In this document: in pieces, positions 35,513 to 45,275 of the stretch
Layout: every line of letters starts with the position of its first letter
How positions within the stretch are numbered: the first letter of the stretch is position 1
Assembly (NCBI RefSeq): GCF_000482245.1
Contig: NZ_AWNH01000053.1
Coordinates: 106,315-170,314, forward strand
Source of the DNA: Leptolyngbya sp. Heron Island J
Lineage (GTDB): Bacteria; Cyanobacteriota; Cyanobacteriia; Phormidesmidales; Phormidesmidaceae
Reading direction: 5' to 3'
Length of the DNA: 64,000 bases
Position numbers and translations under genes: made by a program
The notes under the pieces: generated by a model
Databases searched by the model: none
The model's input: the letters and a program-made list of their open reading frames with translations, nothing else
What the model was told of the DNA's origin: nothing

Positions 35513-35550
35513 GGTTACAGCTTCAGGGCAAAAGGGAACATCATCGCAGG

Positions 35551-35765
35551 GGGAGTGCGATCGCTAGCTCAGAACAACCTTAGTGCTTAATAAGTAATCT
35601 TTGAGCTAATTACAGCTCGTTGTGTGCCAGGATTGTATCCAGCTTATAAAGGGTTAACGTTCCATTTTCGGCAACTGTTCCAACAGTTTTCCAACAGTGC
35701 TAGACTTCACACTGTTAAAGCCTCAGCTATAACCATCTGAAGCTTAAAAATTTTAATTTTCTCTA
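35551..35765 (-). pseudogene. Remnant of the 3' end of a third AAA/WD40 gene
   Basis: About 215 bases align with the 3' ends of copies A and B: the GTGCGATCGC near the end of the frame, a GGTTAACGTTCCATTTTCGG block identical to copy A except for its first bases, and GACTTCACxCT downstream. There is an internal deletion of about 16 bases and several frame breaks. It carries no usable ORF. It shows the locus once held at least three tandem copies, or that a recombination event left this tail behind. Confidence 0.7.
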
Positions 35766-35843
35766 TACAGGGATTATCTGCTCTATGTCCTGCACTCCCT
35801 GGTGCACACTCACACAGTTACCACTCGACCTATTCAACTCGAC

Positions 35844-36686
35844 CTATTCAACCTGGCGAGCTTTTTGCAAAAGGCTTTCACTATTCGATTTGTAGGCATT
35901 CACTCGGTCTTGAGCGATTTGATAGCGTTCATCCGACGACTTTACTTCAGCCATCAGATCAGAAGCCTGCTGCCAACGAGCCGCCAATGCCAGCCAGTCA
36001 GATGAAGTTTGAGCATTTGACCCATCTTTCGCGGCTTGCTCAGCAATGCGTACAGCTCGTGCAAACGAATCATAGGACTCCGGCAAAGGCAATTGCTCTG
36101 AGGCAGATTGAGCCCCAGAAACGCTAACAGCGGGGGCATCGCTCACCAAACGCCTGTAGGCCCACACGCTGATACCCGCAACGAGCAGGATGACTGATAA
36201 GACGCCAATAGCACCACCTAAAAATGTTTTGCGCTGCCGCAGATCGGACTTAGAAGCGCCCTCCGGCATATCCACTCGCAGCTTAGGGCGTCTGAGATCG
36301 CGCAGCGTGCGTTTCAACCAATGGGGCTGTTTGAGCGTAATCATTTCTGCCCATAGCAGCTGGCTATCCGGATCGCGACTGATTTCTTCAAACCACAGCA
36401 GCTGCTGTTCTTGGACTAGACGGCTATTGATTTTGACCCGCCGAATGCGTCGAGGGGCAATGGTTTCGAGAATAGTTCGGATTTTCTCAACCACTGTATT
36501 TTTTTCAAGCTGCTCGTCCGTAGAAGCTTCGCATAACAGCTGCAGCACATTATCAGCAAACACAGCACGGGTGCGAATGCCGTTATCCGCCAGTCGCTCA
36601 TTCAGGATCTGAATGATGGCGGCAACACTGCCGTCCTGGGCCTGGCCAAAAACATCGTTAATGTCCGTAAGTGTAGTCGTAGACAT
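35844..36686 (-). CDS. Single-pass membrane protein of unknown function
   Basis: 280 aa from the ATG at 36686, preceded by GGAG at a 9-base spacing; a TTG at 36701 is an alternative. The N-terminal cytoplasmic region (1-145) is alpha/beta (LNERLADNGIRTRAVF, IRRVKINSRLVQEQQLLWFEEI). There is a basic stretch and one TM helix (about 150-172; FLGGAIGVLSVILLVAGISVW). The C-terminal region ends in a helix-rich WLALAARWQQASDLM / YQIAQDRVNAYKSN pattern seen in cyanobacterial TPR-like tails. I do not recognise the family. It is co-directional with the AAA/WD40 genes downstream but separated from them by the remnant. Confidence 0.7.
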   Translation of the reverse strand: MSTTTLTDINDVFGQAQDGSVAAIIQILNERLADNGIRTRAVFADNVLQLLCEASTDEQLEKNTVVEKIRTILETIAPRRIRRVKINSRLVQEQQLLWFEEISRDPDSQLLWAEMITLKQPHWLKRTLRDLRRPKLRVDMPEGASKSDLRQRKTFLGGAIGVLSVILLVAGISVWAYRRLVSDAPAVSVSGAQSASEQLPLPESYDSFARAVRIAEQAAKDGSNAQTSSDWLALAARWQQASDLMAEVKSSDERYQIAQDRVNAYKSNSESLLQKARQVE

Positions 36687-36893
36687 GTAAACAGTCTCCA
36701 AGAGACCATCACTGCAATCATCCCAGAGCGGTAGAACACCTGGTTACAGTTGACATTTGGTCACATCGTATGTTCCGAGTACTTGCGAGTACTGGGGAAT
36801 AAGGTTACCTCAAAAATGTCATGGCCTTTCAATTTACTTTAGAAGTTCCGTAGATCTGACGATATCGTCGAGCACCTGAAGCACTTACCTCAC

Positions 36894-37553
36894 CTAGGCT
36901 TTTAGCTGTAGATGGGGTGTTTCATTAAACTTGAGAATTTTCCAATACTCCGGGTTATTCTGACTGCCATCAGTACAATCCGGATGTAATAGCCAAAACT
37001 CAAACATTGCCGTGTGACGGATGGGAATTTGCCAGGTGCGATCGCACCCTAAAATCACCCTAATCAGCGACTGCATAAACCCACCGTGGGTCACCATCCA
37101 CACCGAATCACCCGGTCCATGGCGCTGCCAAAGCATCTGGCCCCAAATCACCGCCCGCTGATGAGCCGCCATGGGCGTTTCTGCTTCAGGCACAGGCTGA
37201 TAATCAAGGGTTGTAATCAGAGCAGCACAAATCTGAGGATAGCGATGGCTAGCCTCTGCCCAGGTCAGACCTTGGAAAATACCCTGGTGGAGTTCTTGTA
37301 AACCCATGTCTAGCCTGAGAGGACATCCTATCCTCAATGCCAAAGGTTGGGCTGTTTCAGTCGCCCGCTGGAGGGGACTGCTATATAGGCAAGTGGGGGG
37401 GGGCTGATGCTGGTATAAATAATTTGCTAGCTGAGCCGTCTGCCACTGACCGTTGCGTGACAAGGAGGTGGACATCTGGCCTTCCAACCGCCCGTCAATA
37501 TTACCCACCGATTCAGCATGGCGGATCAATAATAATTTCAGATAGTCAGCCAT
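36894..37553 (-). CDS. Histidine phosphatase superfamily (phosphoglycerate-mutase-like) protein
   Basis: 219 aa from the ATG at 37553 (a GTG lies one codon upstream; neither has a well-spaced RBS). Catalytic RHG-type motif is LLLIRHAESVGNIDGRLEGQ, with YSSPLQRATETAQPL and the second His in WMVTHGGFMQSLIRVIL. These enzymes use a phospho-histidine intermediate. Members include cofactor-dependent phosphoglycerate mutases, GpmB-like and alpha-ribazole phosphatases; sequence alone does not fix the substrate. It is divergent from ndhM. Confidence 0.85.
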   Translation of the reverse strand: MADYLKLLLIRHAESVGNIDGRLEGQMSTSLSRNGQWQTAQLANYLYQHQPPPTCLYSSPLQRATETAQPLALRIGCPLRLDMGLQELHQGIFQGLTWAEASHRYPQICAALITTLDYQPVPEAETPMAAHQRAVIWGQMLWQRHGPGDSVWMVTHGGFMQSLIRVILGCDRTWQIPIRHTAMFEFWLLHPDCTDGSQNNPEYWKILKFNETPHLQLKA

Positions 37554-37718
37554 CACCCCAATTATCTGAGCCTAACGCCATCCTCACACCGTCCTGACAG
37601 AGGTAATCGGCCAATAAACTGACAGGTGTATAAACTAAAGACAAAGCTAAAAATTAGCCTACAAAGCGTTTGCGAGGAAACGTTTACAATATAAGCGTCT
37701 TAATCACCAACCAATTCC

Positions 37719-38060
37719 ATGCTGCTCAAGTCCACTACACGCCATGTCCACATCTTTGCGGCAGACATTGAGAACAACGAGCTAGTACCTAGTGAAAATC
37801 AACTTACTTTAGACATTGACCCAGATAACGAGTTTAATTGGTCTGATGACGCACTGCAGCAGGTCTACAAAGAGTTTGATCGATTAGTAGACGTCGCTAC
37901 CGGAGAGGCATTAACAGACTATAATCTCCGCCGCATCGGCTCTGATCTTGAGCACTTTGTTAGAAACTTGCTTCAATCTGGACAAATTAGCTACAACCTG
38001 AGAAGTCGGGTGCTCAACTATAGTATGGGCCTACCCCGCGTGGTGTCTGAGAGTGATTAA
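37719..38060 (+). CDS. ndhM: NAD(P)H-quinone oxidoreductase subunit M
   Basis: 113 aa, the usual NdhM size. It has the conserved N-terminus [20 protein letters not shown], a central [13 protein letters not shown] and the signature [16 protein letters not shown] followed by [10 protein letters not shown]. NdhM is an oxygenic-phototroph-specific subunit of thylakoid NDH-1, in the hydrophilic arm, supporting cyclic electron flow and respiration. Its last 8 bases overlap the GTG start of the PP2C gene, so the two are translationally coupled, an unexpected pairing. Confidence 0.95.
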   Translation: MLLKSTTRHVHIFAADIENNELVPSENQLTLDIDPDNEFNWSDDALQQVYKEFDRLVDVATGEALTDYNLRRIGSDLEHFVRNLLQSGQISYNLRSRVLNYSMGLPRVVSESD

Positions 38061-40362
38061 GTGTCCCAATCCAGAATGTCAGGCGATTAATCCAGAGGGC
38101 CACGACCAGTGCGCCAGCTGTCAGACCTATCTGCCCCATCGCTATTTGTGGGCGGCCAGGTCAGGAAGGTTAGTCCCTGAGCATCTGGATAAGCGCTATG
38201 TTTGGAAGCATCAACAGATCGTGCTGGATACTGAGCCCGGAGCACCGCCAGCATCGCCTGAGCCCGTACCTGCTCATATTTGGCCTTATTTGATGTTGGC
38301 AGCCCATGGGTTACATGTGCCCCAGCCCTATGCTCTGCTGAACCCAGGCACAGGGCGCGAAACCCTGCTACTGGATACGGCAGCGATTGCCATTGCCCCA
38401 GGCGATACTAAGCCTAAGCTTTTGCCTTCCTTACCCCAGGCATGGCCTGCGGCCTCTCCCCTCAGGCAGCTCAACTGGCTTTGGCAAATTGCCGGTCTAT
38501 GGTCAGATTTTGTAGAACAGCAGGTGGCTAGCAGTCTACTGTCCGGCGATCTATTGCGAGTGCATGGCTCATTGGTGCGGCTGTTGGAACTCGCCGCCGA
38601 TGTACAGCCACTGACTTTGAACCATTTGGGGACTTTTTGGCAAACGCTGATACCCAAGGCGCAGCCAGCTATTCGTGATTTTTTAGAAAATCTGTGTACC
38701 CAACTAGTTTCAGGAGAGATTGTCACTCCGGCTGGATTAATTGACTGTTTGGATCAGGCCATTGCTCTAAGCGCCCAGGGTTATCAGGCGGACTATGGTA
38801 TGGCGGTCATCACTGATCAAGGCCCTAGCCGTAAGCGGAATGAAGATGCTTGCTATCCCACCAGTGGAACCAGTCAAACCCATGGGGTAGGCCCCAAGGC
38901 CAAACACCGACATCAACGCCCCCTACTGCTGTTAGTTTGTGATGGGATTGGGGGCCACGAAGGGGGAGATGTGGCTAGTCAGCTGGCGATCTCAACGATC
39001 CAGCAGCGGCTATCGCCACTCTTAGAGCAGCTCGCCAAACAGCCAGAACATGATTCTATAGCTGTCACCGAGGCTATCAAAGCCGCCATCTATGCGGCTA
39101 ATGACAATATTTCTCAACATAATGATCAAGGGCACCGTCAGGCTCGCGATCGCATGGGCACGACCTTGGTCATGACCCTCATTATCGGCGTCCAAATCTA
39201 CATTGCCCACGTCGGTGACAGCCGTGCCTATCGCATCAGCCCTAACAGCTGTCGACAAATCACCTTTGACGATGACGTTGCAGCCCGTGAAGTTCGCCTG
39301 GGGTATGGGTTCTACGCTGATGTCGTCAATCGCCCCGGCACCGGGGCACTAATTCAGGCCCTAGGCATGGGGCATTCCACAGCCTTACATGTGGCCATAC
39401 AACGCCTAGTTCTAGACAGTGACATCGTTTTACTACTCTGTTCCGATGGTTTAAGTGACTACGATCGGGTGGAACAGTCCTGGCCCACTCACCTACTGCC
39501 CGTACTCACCGGTGAGTCAAAGCCCGCTACCGCTGTCGCCAATCTAGTACAGCTGGCCAACACCTACAACGGCCATGACAACGTCACAGTCGGTGTCGTA
39601 GTCGGGCACATTCAGGCCTTTAAACCGCCGACAATTCCTCTTCTGTCACCTTCTCAGCCACCGCCGACCGAGACTGCACAGACTCAACCGACACCGGTTG
39701 ATTATCCAACGGTAATTGCTCAAGCACCGCCTGCCACACCCCAAAAGGCCAAGAAGGCTGGCTCCTGGTTAGTTTTACTGGGATTTGTAGGATTCCTAGG
39801 CACCGCCGCTGCCCTGGCGTTCGTATACTTCAGACAAGAAAACACCACCACCCCCCCTGATGCAGCGGCTCCCTCCCTGCCTGAAACTATTCAGGATAAA
39901 ATCGATCAAGATATTGAAGCCGTCGGCATTACTGACGATGAACTGGCAAATCCGCTTCTAACTCCGAGAAGCTATTTACAGTTAAGTCAATCAGTTGAGC
40001 TATTGAGAGGGCCTCAGACAACAGGGGAGGATGCCAACATCCTTGGCCAGTTGCCCAATGGTGCCATTGTTCAAGTCCTGACTCGACAAGAGCCAGCGGC
40101 GCAAGAGGCTCGTTGGGTAAAGCTCCAGGTTTGTGCGATCTCACCTATAGAGCCATCAAACGACCAAGCTACCAGTCCTCCTCAGGAAACTGCCCTCCCA
40201 GTTAGTCCATCCGTTGGCTCATCAGGCCCACCAACCTCAGATTCATCTGTCACAATGCCTGGGTCACCCCCACTAAACTCTGGAGCAGTGGGCTGGGTGC
40301 TTGAAGCCCAGCTAGCCAAAGTTGCTCGTGCCGCTGAAGCACGCAACTGCCCCACTGAGTAG
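38053..40362 (+). CDS. PP2C-family protein phosphatase with zinc ribbon, TM and SH3-like C-terminus
   Basis: 769 aa from GTG at 38053. An N-terminal zinc ribbon (Cys4, Cys9, Cys20, Cys23) leads to a helical region. The PP2C domain (about 255-520) has all metal motifs: [43 protein letters not shown] and GHDNVTV. A Pro-rich linker, a TM helix (about 575-597) and an SH3-like region ending GWVLEAQL follow. It dephosphorylates Ser/Thr on unknown targets. The next gene is a CHAT-FHA protein whose FHA domain would read phosphothreonine, so the pair looks like a phospho-controlled switch (inference). It overlaps ndhM by 8 bases. Confidence 0.92.
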   Translation: MIKCPNPECQAINPEGHDQCASCQTYLPHRYLWAARSGRLVPEHLDKRYVWKHQQIVLDTEPGAPPASPEPVPAHIWPYLMLAAHGLHVPQPYALLNPGTGRETLLLDTAAIAIAPGDTKPKLLPSLPQAWPAASPLRQLNWLWQIAGLWSDFVEQQVASSLLSGDLLRVHGSLVRLLELAADVQPLTLNHLGTFWQTLIPKAQPAIRDFLENLCTQLVSGEIVTPAGLIDCLDQAIALSAQGYQADYGMAVITDQGPSRKRNEDACYPTSGTSQTHGVGPKAKHRHQRPLLLLVCDGIGGHEGGDVASQLAISTIQQRLSPLLEQLAKQPEHDSIAVTEAIKAAIYAANDNISQHNDQGHRQARDRMGTTLVMTLIIGVQIYIAHVGDSRAYRISPNSCRQITFDDDVAAREVRLGYGFYADVVNRPGTGALIQALGMGHSTALHVAIQRLVLDSDIVLLLCSDGLSDYDRVEQSWPTHLLPVLTGESKPATAVANLVQLANTYNGHDNVTVGVVVGHIQAFKPPTIPLLSPSQPPPTETAQTQPTPVDYPTVIAQAPPATPQKAKKAGSWLVLLGFVGFLGTAAALAFVYFRQENTTTPPDAAAPSLPETIQDKIDQDIEAVGITDDELANPLLTPRSYLQLSQSVELLRGPQTTGEDANILGQLPNGAIVQVLTRQEPAAQEARWVKLQVCAISPIEPSNDQATSPPQETALPVSPSVGSSGPPTSDSSVTMPGSPPLNSGAVGWVLEAQLAKVARAAEARNCPTE

Positions 40363-40396
40363 GTGGGTGTTGTATTTCTATTGTGGCAGGACGTTT

Positions 40397-42034
40397 ATGA
40401 CCGCTTCTATGTCATCTTCAGAGTCACTTTGTCTATGGCTGGCCCTAGATCGGCTTACCGCTGCCGATCCAGAGCACTACGCTATTTGGGTTCTTAAGTC
40501 CCCTTTTCCCAGCGGTCATGTCCACCACGATCGCATCTGGAACCACACCTTATCCCAGGCCTGGCAAACCTGGCAGTCCATGTTTTCCCTACGCGGACTG
40601 CCCCAGGTTCCCCATGTGCCATCGGCCTACGTGCCTCAGCTATTGCTAGATGACAGCAATGACATGCCTAGCTCTAGCCAGACCAATAGCTACAGCAGTC
40701 GTCTGATGCAGCATCTGGGGTTAAATTTGTGGCAGTGGCTATTTGATGGCCCTGTGCAAAGTAGTCTTGACCATAGCTGCGGCATTGCCCAGGGCCAGAG
40801 TACAGTGATGCGGCTACGGTTGGAGGTTCGCGATCCTGAGTTAATCAGCGTGCCTTGGGAAATCATGCAATCCCAACCTGGCCGTCCCGCTGTTGCCCTC
40901 AATCAGCAGATTTTATTTAGCCGGACAACCAGTGACGTCGATCCCCTAGCCGATTGGGGCTTGGATAATGGCCTCAGAATCCTACTAGTGGTGGGGCATG
41001 ACGATAACTCCAAGGCAGACGATCGGGCAGCGTCTACCCTAAGTCTGGAGAAAGAAGCTGAGTTGCTCAAAAATATTCTTGAAAGCCGAGCTGACTCTAG
41101 ACCCGGCCGACGGGTGGTGCGACAGGTGGATGTATTGCTGCAGCCGTCTCCAGCCGAACTCGTCAAGCATCTAGAACGCTATCGCTACAACGTTTTCTTT
41201 TACGCAGGGCATGGTATACCGGCTCCCGACGGTGGCTTACTATTCCTCCAGCCCAATGCCACGCTCAATGGCACCGAACTAGCCCAGGTGCTGACCCGCT
41301 GTCGTGTGAAGCTAGCGGTATTTAATACCTGCTGGGGAGCCCAACCAGAACGTAGCGGTCAGCAGGCCATTCCCCGCAGTAGCCTGGCGGAGGTGTTGTT
41401 ACACCATGGTGTGCCCGCTGTCTTGGCCATGCGAGATTCCATTGCCGATGAGGAAGCTCTCAGCTTTATTCAGAAATTTGCCCAGGCATTGGCTGAACGT
41501 AAACCCGTAGATGAAGCAGTTGCGATCGCACGTCAGCACTTACTCACCCTCTATAAATTCAATCAGCCCGCCTGGACCTTACCAGTGCTCTACATGCACC
41601 CCGACTTTGATGGAGAGCTACTCACACCGATGCCTACAGACATTACCCGGCTGCCAGGGGATTCTGGCATCGGCGGACGCGCCAATGCGCACAATATTAG
41701 CATTCGCGAAATTGGTGGGGAGGGTAAAGTGTGGCCCATTTACCGAGGTCTGATGCGCGTCGGCAGACTGCCCGATAATGACTTAGTCATTGCCGAGCCC
41801 TGGGTATCCAGTAAACATGCCGAAATTTTTTACCGCCGCGTCGCGGCAGAATCCGCAGCCCCCACTTACTTTCTCCGAGACTTCTCCCGCTACGGCACCT
41901 ATTATCTGAGTAATCAAGGGTGGCAGCAGATCCACCGCCAAGAAATTCCCCTGGCATCCGGGACACAGCTCCGATTTGGCAGCTCCGACGGCTGCTTGCT
42001 AGAATTCATCGTTGAACCCCCGGCACAGACCTAA
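40397..42034 (+). CDS. CHAT-domain caspase-like protease with C-terminal FHA domain
   Basis: 545 aa from the ATG at 40397, 34 bases after the PP2C stop; an upstream in-frame start at 40322 would overlap that gene. The CHAT domain (about 150-410) has the caspase-like dyad His272 in FFYAGHGIPAP and Cys312 in AVFNTCWGAQP. The C-terminal FHA domain (about 450-540) has GLMRVGRLPDNDLVI and WVSSKHAEIFYR, the phosphothreonine-binding Arg-Ser-His pattern. CHAT proteases are effectors in bacterial conflict and cell-death-like systems. Fusion to FHA and coupling to a PP2C gene suggest phosphorylation-gated proteolysis. Substrate unknown. Confidence 0.9.
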   Translation: MTASMSSSESLCLWLALDRLTAADPEHYAIWVLKSPFPSGHVHHDRIWNHTLSQAWQTWQSMFSLRGLPQVPHVPSAYVPQLLLDDSNDMPSSSQTNSYSSRLMQHLGLNLWQWLFDGPVQSSLDHSCGIAQGQSTVMRLRLEVRDPELISVPWEIMQSQPGRPAVALNQQILFSRTTSDVDPLADWGLDNGLRILLVVGHDDNSKADDRAASTLSLEKEAELLKNILESRADSRPGRRVVRQVDVLLQPSPAELVKHLERYRYNVFFYAGHGIPAPDGGLLFLQPNATLNGTELAQVLTRCRVKLAVFNTCWGAQPERSGQQAIPRSSLAEVLLHHGVPAVLAMRDSIADEEALSFIQKFAQALAERKPVDEAVAIARQHLLTLYKFNQPAWTLPVLYMHPDFDGELLTPMPTDITRLPGDSGIGGRANAHNISIREIGGEGKVWPIYRGLMRVGRLPDNDLVIAEPWVSSKHAEIFYRRVAAESAAPTYFLRDFSRYGTYYLSNQGWQQIHRQEIPLASGTQLRFGSSDGCLLEFIVEPPAQT

Positions 42035-42061
42035 ATACTCCCTGTCTCGGCATACTTAAAA

Positions 42062-42135
42062 GGCAAACTTTAGCGTAGTTTCCCTGTGTTGGGTATACGA
42101 ACTTACGTCTTTTAGCTTAAGTTTGCCGTAAGTTC
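42062..42135 (+). repeat. Interleaved inverted repeats (possible pseudoknot)
   Basis: GGCAAACTT (42062-42070) complements AAGTTTGCC (42119-42127), and GAACTTAC (42099-42106) complements GTAAGTTC (42128-42135). The pairings interleave, so both together would make a pseudoknot, or they may alternate. It lies in the leader of the gene at 42221, downstream of the CHAT-FHA gene. Confidence 0.4.
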
Positions 42136-42220
42136 AATAATTAGATGCGGAACACTTGGAATCAAGCCTGTATCCTCTTCCTGTCACAGCTCAATGAACT
42201 TATGGGAGGGTAAAACTACC

Positions 42221-42805
42221 ATGGTCAACCACAGAAATTCTCAGTCTCAGACAAGCCTGTCAGCAGAAAACCTAGCTCAGCAGGAGATGCTGCAGTCAGT
42301 TCTAACAAATCAACCCCCCTACCCTTGGATGCCTGCAGAAGCATCAGATTATTTTGCAGAAGCCATCGACGCCGGTGATGAACTCACTCTTTCCGACGAA
42401 GAAGCCCAGCTTGGCTGGCAAGCATTCTCCGCTCAGTTAGATGCCTTTTGGGGTGAAACTTCTATACAAACTGCCCTGGCCCAGCGCTTTGCTCGTCGTC
42501 TGTCCGCAGACATTATTGATCAAATTACCGCCAAGGCCGCACAAGTGATCAATAATGGTCGCCCCCTGGCAGAGCAACTCATTGCCTGTGTTCGTGACAC
42601 TCTCGCTGGGTGGGATGATGCAGACCTACAGGTAATGGCCCGTCCCTTAGCCCATGCTATGCGTGGTCAAGAAGAAATCTTAGACGCCACTATTAACTCA
42701 GTCCGCGACATCGAGTGGGAGTCTCTATCCTCGATGGAACAAGCCCGCATTAGCTTAGCCGCTGCTCGGTGGGCGATCGACTATGTCACCGACCAAAAGC
42801 AATAA
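42221..42805 (+). CDS. Hypothetical helical protein downstream of CHAT-FHA
   Basis: 194 aa from the ATG at 42221, chosen because GGGAGG lies 11 bases upstream; an ATG at 42194 lacks this. Not recognised. It is acidic and predicted mostly helical (LTLSDEEAQLGWQAFSAQL; LAQRFARRLSADIIDQITAK; MEQARISLAAARWAIDYV), with no TM or signal peptide. It is co-directional with PP2C and CHAT-FHA after a 186-base gap containing interleaved inverted repeats. It could be an adaptor or substrate for that module, but nothing in the sequence proves it. Confidence 0.65.
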   Translation: MVNHRNSQSQTSLSAENLAQQEMLQSVLTNQPPYPWMPAEASDYFAEAIDAGDELTLSDEEAQLGWQAFSAQLDAFWGETSIQTALAQRFARRLSADIIDQITAKAAQVINNGRPLAEQLIACVRDTLAGWDDADLQVMARPLAHAMRGQEEILDATINSVRDIEWESLSSMEQARISLAAARWAIDYVTDQKQ

Positions 42806-42896
42806 TTGGCGCTGGCAATATCTAAAGAAACATCTAAGGTATGGCTGATCGCCTGTGGGCGTCTTTTACCCTCAGAAGTGTTCGCTTACGCCTAGT

Positions 42897-43493
42897 ATGC
42901 CTATGCAGCTGATTGGGATGCTCGATTCGCCCTACGTTAGACGAGTGGCCATTACGCTCAAACGGCTAGCAATACCGTTTGAGCACAAGTCACTATCAGT
43001 CTTTCGTGATTTCGATACTTTTAGCCAGATCAATCCCATTGTCAAAGCACCCACCCTGGTCACTGATGACGGCGTTGTCCTCGTAGATTCCACCTTGATC
43101 CTGCAGTATATCGAAGGCATATCAGCTCAGAGCTTGATGCCTGAGACTGCTAAACCTGAAGCCCTGAGGCTAATCGGGCTGGCTTTGATGGCCTGCGATA
43201 AAACAGTACAAATTGTCTACGAGCGGACGCTACGCCCGGCTGAAAAACAGTATCAGCCCTGGCTTGAACGTGTTGCCAAACAGCTCCATGCGGCCTATGG
43301 TCAGCTAGAACAGATGGCGCATACGTTCACCTGTGACTCACTGCTGCAGCCAGAGATCACGATTGCTGTTGCCTGGCGATTTACTCAGTTATACACAGCC
43401 GACGTGATTACACTTGCAGAGTATCCCCAATTAGCGGCATTCTCCGCTCAAGCAGAGACATTGCCAGAGTTTCTCTCAACGCCAGTAGAGTAA
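42897..43493 (+). CDS. Glutathione S-transferase family protein
   Basis: 198 aa from the ATG at 42897 (MPMQLIGML); a second ATG two codons later is equally plausible, and a GTG frame upstream (42855) adds unconserved residues. The N-terminal thioredoxin-like domain has LIGMLDSPYVRRVAITLKRL (Ser in the active-site turn), the cis-Pro KAPTLV and DSTLILQYIE. A helical C-terminal domain follows. Substrate and conjugation activity are unknown. It precedes rlmH by 27 bases. Confidence 0.85.
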   Translation: MPMQLIGMLDSPYVRRVAITLKRLAIPFEHKSLSVFRDFDTFSQINPIVKAPTLVTDDGVVLVDSTLILQYIEGISAQSLMPETAKPEALRLIGLALMACDKTVQIVYERTLRPAEKQYQPWLERVAKQLHAAYGQLEQMAHTFTCDSLLQPEITIAVAWRFTQLYTADVITLAEYPQLAAFSAQAETLPEFLSTPVE

Positions 43494-43520
43494 AATTCAG
43501 GGTCAAGCAGTGAGTCACCC

Positions 43521-43958
43521 ATGGGACAGAGCTTTCCAAAAGTAAAAATAATCGCAGTTGGCAAAGTCAAAAAAGGCTGGCTCAAAGACGGTATTGACCT
43601 TTATACTCAGCGACTACCTGAAATTGAGTTCCTGGAAATCAAAGACAGCAATCCCAAAGCAGAAGCCAACAAAGTACTGGGCTTACTCAAAACCTATGAC
43701 AAGCTGATAGTGCTCTCGGAAGATGGCAAACACTTTGACTCAGTAACGTTCGGCCACTGGCTAGGTGCAGAAGCCTCTGGCACCCTCGTGTTTTTCATTG
43801 GTGGCCCCACCGGAGTCAGCCATGATCTTAAGCAAAAGGCCGATCAGATACTCAGCTTATCAGCGATGACATTTCCCCACGAGGTAGCCCGGCTACTGCT
43901 GCTCGAACAACTTTATCGAGGCAAAACTATCTTGCAAGGCGGACGTTATCACAAATAA
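43521..43958 (+). CDS. rlmH: 23S rRNA (pseudouridine-1915-N3)-methyltransferase
   Basis: 145 aa SPOUT methyltransferase. It methylates pseudouridine 1915 in helix 69 of 23S rRNA. Diagnostic are KIIAVGKVKKGWLKDGIDLY, the SAM-knot loop VFFIGGPTGVSHDL and the C-terminal LLLLEQLYRGKTILQGGRYHK region ending in Tyr-His-Lys. A small GC hairpin TCCCT-CTG-AGGGA follows the stop. Confidence 0.95.
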   Translation: MGQSFPKVKIIAVGKVKKGWLKDGIDLYTQRLPEIEFLEIKDSNPKAEANKVLGLLKTYDKLIVLSEDGKHFDSVTFGHWLGAEASGTLVFFIGGPTGVSHDLKQKADQILSLSAMTFPHEVARLLLLEQLYRGKTILQGGRYHK

Positions 43959-44201
43959 CGCCATCCCTCTGAGGGACAGCTCATCGTAGTAGTTCAGGAT
44001 TTTTTGTTAAATACTCATAAAGACTAGATATTTTGTTAGTACATTTCCTTGAATTGATGACTAAGCATTACATCTGTGACTAGATCTATAGTATTGTAAA
44101 GCTTTGTGAATCACTTTTAGGACTGGATGCGAATGCTCCTTGACAGTCTGCAACGCGTCAGTCTTCAAAGCCTGATTTTAGACGTCAAACATAGGTAATA
44201 A

Positions 44202-45251
44202 GTGCAATTAACTACCCGCCCAACTGGGTCTTCTGAGCTCCCTACGAGCGAGATTCCATTTACGCTTAAAGACCTCAAGGATGCGATTCCGGATTACTGT
44301 TTTGAACCCTCCACCGGTCGTTCCTTAGCCTACTTTTTCCTAGACATTGGTATTATCGCTGGCCTGTATGGCATCGCTTACAGCCTCAATTCCTGGCTGT
44401 TTTTTCCTTTGTTTTGGCTAATGCAAGGTACTATGTTTTGGGCCTTGTTTGTTGTTGGCCATGACTGTGGTCACAGGTCTTTTTCTAAGCACAAGTGGCT
44501 AAATAATCTCATTGGGCATCTTAGTCATACCCCTATCTTGGTCCCCTTTCATGGCTGGCGGATCAGTCATCGCACCCATCATGCCAACACTGGCAACATA
44601 GACACAGACGAAAGCTGGTATCCCATTTCTGAAAAGGATTACAACGAAATGGATGCCATTGGCAGAGCGATTCGATTTAATCTGTTTCTCTTAGCCTATC
44701 CATTTTATTTATTCAAGCGTTCTCCCGGTCGTAAAGGCTCTCATTTTATGCCTGGCAGCGATCTCTTTCGTTCTTCCGAAAAGTGGGATGTGCTCACAAG
44801 CACAGCGCTATGGACTCTGTTTGTCGGCTTCCTGGGTTGGATTGGTTTCCAGTTTGGCATAGTCTTTTTGCTTAAGTTCTACGTGATGCCCTACCTGGTT
44901 TTTGTTGTATGGCTTGATTTAGTCACATTCCTGCACCATACCGAACCTGATATTCCCTGGTATCGCAATGACAGCTGGTATTTCCTCAAGGGAGCACTCT
45001 CCACCATTGATCGCGACTACGGGTTCATCAACAGTATTCACCACAATATTGGCACCCACGTGGCCCATCATATTTTTCTGAATATGCCCCACTATCATCT
45101 TAAAGATGCTACTGAGGCTATCAAGCCAATTTTAGGAGACTATTACCGCGAAGCCAAAGACTCTATCTGGACTAGCTTCTGGCGTTCTGCTCGCGAATGT
45201 ATTTTTGTACCTAATGAGGGGCAAAAAGTCTACTATCAGCCACGACGATAG
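44202..45251 (+). CDS. desB: DesB-type omega-3 acyl-lipid desaturase
   Basis: 349 aa from GTG at 44202. An integral-membrane di-iron desaturase with the three His boxes: HDCGH (in VVGHDCGHRSF), HRTHH (ISHRTHHANTG) and HVAHH (GTHVAHHIF). It resembles DesB (delta-15/omega-3) more than DesA: FHGWRISHRTHHANTGNIDT, STIDRDYGFIN and LKDATEAIKPILGDYYRE. It introduces the omega-3 double bond into membrane lipids, typically cold-induced. The 240-base leader shows no clear -10. A strong terminator follows. Confidence 0.92.
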   Translation: MQLTTRPTGSSELPTSEIPFTLKDLKDAIPDYCFEPSTGRSLAYFFLDIGIIAGLYGIAYSLNSWLFFPLFWLMQGTMFWALFVVGHDCGHRSFSKHKWLNNLIGHLSHTPILVPFHGWRISHRTHHANTGNIDTDESWYPISEKDYNEMDAIGRAIRFNLFLLAYPFYLFKRSPGRKGSHFMPGSDLFRSSEKWDVLTSTALWTLFVGFLGWIGFQFGIVFLLKFYVMPYLVFVVWLDLVTFLHHTEPDIPWYRNDSWYFLKGALSTIDRDYGFINSIHHNIGTHVAHHIFLNMPHYHLKDATEAIKPILGDYYREAKDSIWTSFWRSARECIFVPNEGQKVYYQPRR

Positions 45252-45275
45252 TCTCAAGCTAAAGTGATTTTTTTC

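Noticed and set aside
36190..36612. 140-codon plus-strand frame opposite the membrane protein gene
   Set aside because: Antisense shadow; Ser/Arg-rich with no recognisable features.
40322..40396. Upstream start of the CHAT-FHA frame
   Set aside because: It would overlap the PP2C gene by 41 bases and add an unconserved stretch; the ATG at 40397 is a better start.
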